A stretch of DNA of 8,193 nucleotides from Candidatus Peregrinibacteria bacterium (lineage in GTDB: Bacteria > Patescibacteriota > Gracilibacteria > UBA1369 > UBA12463). A program made the translations under genes and the position numbers. Positions 6,401-8,193 of the stretch are shown here, piece by piece. Positions within the stretch are counted from its first letter, which is position 1; each line of letters starts with the position of its first letter. The notes under the pieces were generated by a model. That model ran no database searches. It worked only from the letters and a program-made list of their open reading frames with translations, and was not told the origin of the DNA. Where the stretch lies: the NCBI GenBank assembly GCA_016215735.1, contig JACRIA010000046.1, forward strand, positions 1 through 8,193. Reading direction: 5' to 3'.

Positions 6401-6805
6401 TCTTACATATTCAAAATTCTTTATCTTCGCCAAATCCACCTGCGTTTTCATTTTTTTAAACTCATCAATCAAAATACCGGCGCTAATAACAATTTTAAGG
6501 CTTTCAAAAGCCTCTTTTTCTTCTTTTGTCTCCGGCAGTTTATTCGGAAGTTTGTTGATTTCAGCTTCTGTTTCCTTATCGCCCTCTGAAACTTCGCTTT
6601 TCAAAACTTCCCTTCCGACTTCTCCGCGGCCTTTCAAACCCTCTCCTTTAACATCCTTTTTTTCTCCTATCACAGCCTCTTTCTCCTTTTCAGCCTCAAT
6701 AAACCCAAAATCCTTTTCTTTTTGCGATTCGGCGCTTTCATTCGGGTTTTCACCCGGTTTTTCCGAGACAATTTTGTATCCGCCTTTTTTGGCGTCGTCG
6801 CTCAT
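3488..6805 (-). CDS. Unrecognised 1105-aa multi-helix membrane and coiled-coil protein
   Basis: I recognise no overall family. Residues 1-100 are Lys/Glu-rich and likely disordered. Hydrophobic helices at about 222-242 and 264-284 flank a short Gly/Lys-rich loop and could form a membrane hairpin. Residues 290-560 are mostly charged helices, followed by a weak hydrophobic stretch at 567-582. About 640-830 is strongly heptad-like Leu/Lys/Glu/Ala sequence, a probable long coiled coil. Further hydrophobic segments lie at 911-929, 978-1003 and 1048-1066. Residues 941-1020 (AVDIAPFSG, SGKELV, then Gly-rich helices) resemble the pre-toxin TG domain found before toxin modules in polymorphic toxins, but the TG dipeptide itself is replaced and only about 85 residues follow. 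There is no Sec signal peptide. A strong promoter lies just upstream, and the 366-aa gene follows after 12 bp. Possible roles are an envelope scaffold or an exported effector; both are guesses. Confidence 0.85.
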   Translation of the reverse strand: MSDDAKKGGYKIVSEKPGENPNESAESQKEKDFGFIEAEKEKEAVIGEKKDVKGEGLKGRGEVGREVLKSEVSEGDKETEAEINKLPNKLPETKEEKEAFESLKIVISAGILIDEFKKMKTQVDLAKIKNFEYVRGLNPEAFKNSADKAAIKKLQEIAENPESPLYKKLSAEWPKIVEKSYENYQTASYVKQKMENKNKEPEGFTDKAKRYGKEAWETAKAHPVLFVAGALAGGYGLYRFFKWMKGGKKGAEAVGEKKEGAGIWGWTKRLLWAGGIAFVAGRICGFETVQRWAEKIGMEKAAKFLNLISRGKFKEAWELVSKGLENEKIYDTIIANIEREKKVKVSSLTLRKISIFKYGKFMQEGIITGKIDKTKESAENMLTEKLPKIAWALDFSADEQKDIKIIREYFAAHDIELKQKGITPESSMLEAYEMITGEKITVAYDVAETQEYKTLQDALKFIKDPVKRENVERTINITFSGFGSSQKFIKKEFIEKFIEGLKKRGVNLSDISELQEELVNRQKALSELRNLIIADVPYDDINGKIAEAADHNDDLVDLIDKRYGWTEFAMLVPQGIMFAYWYKGAGAQGRELSKYIGKKMITSPLKAKELFSHEPKTIAEFKTAADKIEEGINSKGFKPLTEEESLKLSKLEGKTLELKDDFQEYSDLQGKKALSAEVDALKQKKAIYLEKAELLDAKEQLKLAQESGNKSAIASLEKQITDLNAKIDKAEVDLINLKEKYILTENEYTTKYMLNENRAKIKGEVLSEGGIEKLDKFERDVEGYVDDIGKKVVEKKKLAEDLVNAGKRTEADEVIKEVNSLSEKLTTSNKVFFENIQKEARFLRGLEEWLKRNIKFLGEKNVERVFVLTRQLEQVILAKTRLKDRFITFIRTTKGASYKFFGRQILPCQTWKGKMVFCSVLIGAGAWAGSDKKTSLLEAGGQTAVDIAPFSGTFSDFYSVFSGKELVTKRKLDFGDRMIRLGFGAAGLVCDVGTFFFGLGLAGRTTLSTIRAGKVAIKSTKILKLAAGAEKAGGIAKNAKLLKTGKWARRAALTGGLGYAGYSIVMKPAGEMQIDEDTREVLGDALQEVSPEHSADFKNVEASKT

Positions 6806-6833
6806 TTTTATTTTTGTTTTATTTTATCTGTAA

Positions 6834-6862
6834 ATTATACCTTATTTTAGGCATAAAATCAA
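6834..6862 (-). promoter_or_regulatory. Strong sigma-70-type promoter for the 1105-aa/366-aa operon
   Basis: TTGATT (6857-6862) and a perfect TATAAT (6834-6839) are separated by 17 bp. The predicted start point, near 6827, leaves an A-rich leader of about 20 nt before the ATG at 6805, with no Shine-Dalgarno. This is the best promoter in the window and marks the boundary between the two unrecognised gene pairs. Confidence 0.75.
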
Positions 6863-6901
6863 CCCTCCGCGCCCCAGAGCCGCGCCACCTGCGTCCGGCC
6901 G
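6863..6901. other. Short G+C-rich block upstream of the operon promoter
   Basis: About 85% of these 39 bases are G or C, in sharp contrast to the A+T-rich surroundings. CCGCGCC occurs twice (6867-6873 and 6880-6886, 13 bp apart), and the minus strand carries many G-pairs and one GGGG. I find no good hairpin and no reading frame worth calling. It sits between the end of the 127-aa gene and the -35 of the next operon, so it could be an operator, a transcription pause or termination zone, or a remnant of a mobile repeat. Confidence 0.4.
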
Positions 6902-6926
6902 AAAAGATAAAAAATAATGCTTAGAT

Positions 6927-7310
6927 TTAAAGCCCCGAAAGTATTCTCAATGTTTCTAAAAGACTTTTTTGCTGTTCTTCAAGCTGTTTTTTAAGATGTG
7001 GAAAAACATCAACAGCTTTCTTCCCGCTCACCTTGTTAACAAAAAAATCGCGCACAATATTATGGGAGATATTATGTCGCCTCGCAAATTTGATAAAAGG
7101 GTCAAGGTCTGTCATCCAAAAACCTTCTTTTTTGCTTAAAGTCCATTTTTTAAAACCCTCATCAAAAGCGCTTTGTATGTCCAAAGTTGTTTTCTCGTTT
7201 TTTACCGTATCAATAATCAAACTAGCATTTGCAATATCCCCTTGAGATAAATATTCCTCTAATTCTTTTTGATATTTTTCTTCAGGAGTAATTTCGGGAA
7301 TTTCGCTCAT
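6927..7310 (-). CDS. Unrecognised 127-aa hypothetical protein
   Basis: This is a small, charged, mostly alpha-helical soluble protein that I cannot assign to a family. It opens with an acidic stretch (MSEIPEITPEEKYQKELEEYL) and contains an aromatic central part with FKKWTLSKKEGFWMTDLDPFIKF (trimmed here: see about residues 53-75) and a His/Arg-rich ARRHNISHN at about 76-84. It ends in a Gln/Glu/Leu helix that could be a short coiled coil (about 104-125). There is no signal peptide or membrane segment. It starts 21 bp after the 270-aa gene, so the two are likely co-transcribed and perhaps functionally linked. The leader has no Shine-Dalgarno. Its coding nature is supported by a balanced amino-acid composition and by position, not by recognised homology. 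Confidence 0.7.
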   Translation of the reverse strand: MSEIPEITPEEKYQKELEEYLSQGDIANASLIIDTVKNEKTTLDIQSAFDEGFKKWTLSKKEGFWMTDLDPFIKFARRHNISHNIVRDFFVNKVSGKKAVDVFPHLKKQLEEQQKSLLETLRILSGL

Positions 7311-7331
7311 GTTATTTTTGGTTAATTGTAT

Positions 7332-8144
7332 TCAATCTACGCGCATTTGTTCTTTCAACCAACATATAAGCAAAAATTTTCTCTGATTTAGGGGATCAGT
7401 TTCTTGAGAATATTTCGGATAAAGCTCTTCATTCATGCCAACCATCTCAGGGGTTAATTTTATTGAGTTAAAAACTTTTTTGACATCGTTGTAGGAAAAA
7501 TCTTTTTCTTCTATATTTAAATAATTTCTCAAAACAATTTTCTCAACTAAAAGGCTGTTTGCTATTTCAGCTGATGCTTTATTTGCCATCACCTGATGTT
7601 CCGAAGACATGCCGCTTGGCTTGCGTTGGATATTGCAAACTTCATTCGAATCTACGATTATCGGAATTATTTTAAGCTTATCGCCTTTCTTATAAGCCAT
7701 AAACATAACCACAAGATTTTGATTTTTATCTAATTTAACATCAAGTTTTGGCTTTAATCCGTCAATATTTGTAATTTCAAAAATTGCCGTATTAGTAAAT
7801 TGGTTAAAATTAAACATTATCGGCGGAGATTGAAGATCTAAATATAATTGTGAATGCCGCTTTTCCAAATAGTTAACTGGAATAGAAAAACCATACTTAG
7901 ATATTTGCAGACAAAGTATGTCGATTTCGCCAGCCGCGGATTCTATAAGCGAGTCTGCAAATACCACAGGCAAATCTAACCCGGTATCTGCTTGTATAAT
8001 CTGAAAATCCTCTTCCGTTGTAAATTCTTTAAGTCTATTGAAAAAATCCTCATACCTGACTTTCGCGATTTGACAAAAAGATAAAAAATGAAGAGTGGTT
8101 TTTGTGATGTATAAAAGGAATTGAATTTTTTTGGGGGTGTACAT
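7332..8144 (-). CDS. Unrecognised 270-aa hypothetical protein, N-terminus uncertain
   Basis: I do not recognise the family. From about residue 30 (RYEDFFNRLKEFTTEEDF) the sequence looks like a normal soluble alpha/beta protein, with regular hydrophobic strands such as NLVVMFMAYKKG (143-154) and LKIIPIIVDS (157-166), and a helical C-terminal half ending LLICWLKEQMRVD. The first 28 residues (MYTPKKIQFLLYITKTTLHF and following) differ: they are hydrophobic and Thr/Phe-rich, without a signal-peptidase site I can identify. No other ATG, GTG or TTG occurs in frame before about residue 110, and an in-frame TAA lies about 20 bp upstream of this ATG. So either this start is right with an odd N-terminus, a rare start codon is used near residue 29, or a frameshift has broken the true 5' end. 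It stops with TGA, 21 bp before the 127-aa gene. Confidence 0.7.
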   Translation of the reverse strand: MYTPKKIQFLLYITKTTLHFLSFCQIAKVRYEDFFNRLKEFTTEEDFQIIQADTGLDLPVVFADSLIESAAGEIDILCLQISKYGFSIPVNYLEKRHSQLYLDLQSPPIMFNFNQFTNTAIFEITNIDGLKPKLDVKLDKNQNLVVMFMAYKKGDKLKIIPIIVDSNEVCNIQRKPSGMSSEHQVMANKASAEIANSLLVEKIVLRNYLNIEEKDFSYNDVKKVFNSIKLTPEMVGMNEELYPKYSQETDPLNQRKFLLICWLKEQMRVD

Positions 8145-8193
8145 TAGAATGATTTTGATGAGTTACGTGAGACAATACAGACGAGGTGATTCA

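Noticed and set aside
6378..6833. Open frame of 151 codons on the plus strand
   Set aside because: It is the antisense of the Lys/Glu-rich start of the 1105-aa gene. Its Ser/Phe-rich composition is the expected shadow of that coding strand, and it runs across the promoter.

Overview
This window reads as ordinary chromosome from a small-genome bacterium, most likely a member of the Candidate Phyla Radiation (Patescibacteria, Parcubacteria-like). That placement is inference. It rests on an A+T-rich sequence, transketolase encoded as two separate subunits, Lys/Glu-rich hypothetical proteins with internal membrane helices, and A-rich leaders that mostly lack a Shine-Dalgarno sequence. Two genes end in TGA and Trp is read from TGG, so the standard bacterial code fits. 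Every credible gene lies on the minus strand, so transcription runs from high to low coordinates.

From right to left, the window opens with a pair of unrecognised genes (7332-8144 and 6927-7310, 270 and 127 aa), 21 bp apart and probably co-transcribed. A short, very G+C-rich stretch and the clearest promoter in the window follow (TTGATT, 17 bp, TATAAT). This promoter drives a second unrecognised pair: a 1105-aa multi-helix membrane/coiled-coil protein (3488-6805) and, 12 bp downstream, a 366-aa protein (2375-3475). Both have a charged, disordered N-terminus followed by membrane-active-looking helices. The large protein ends in a glycine-rich segment that resembles pre-toxin TG domains, while the smaller one ends in a beta-rich module and a Pro/Ala tail. 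They are the best candidates here for an undescribed system, probably envelope-associated.

The left third is housekeeping: nucleoside diphosphate kinase with its own near-leaderless promoter (2339 down to 1863), the 2H phosphoesterase ThpR (1275-1814), the N-terminal subunit of transketolase (307-1185) and the start of its C-terminal subunit (1-261, cut by the window edge). The two transketolase halves together form the enzyme of the non-oxidative pentose phosphate pathway.

Two REP-like inverted repeats built on the core GGGGACGG sit at the 3' ends of thpR and of the transketolase N-subunit gene. Each supplies the last codons and the stop of the gene it touches, and one may also supply a promoter -35 element for the next gene. 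No tRNA, rRNA, CRISPR array, transposase gene or gene-free stretch above 300 bp is visible.
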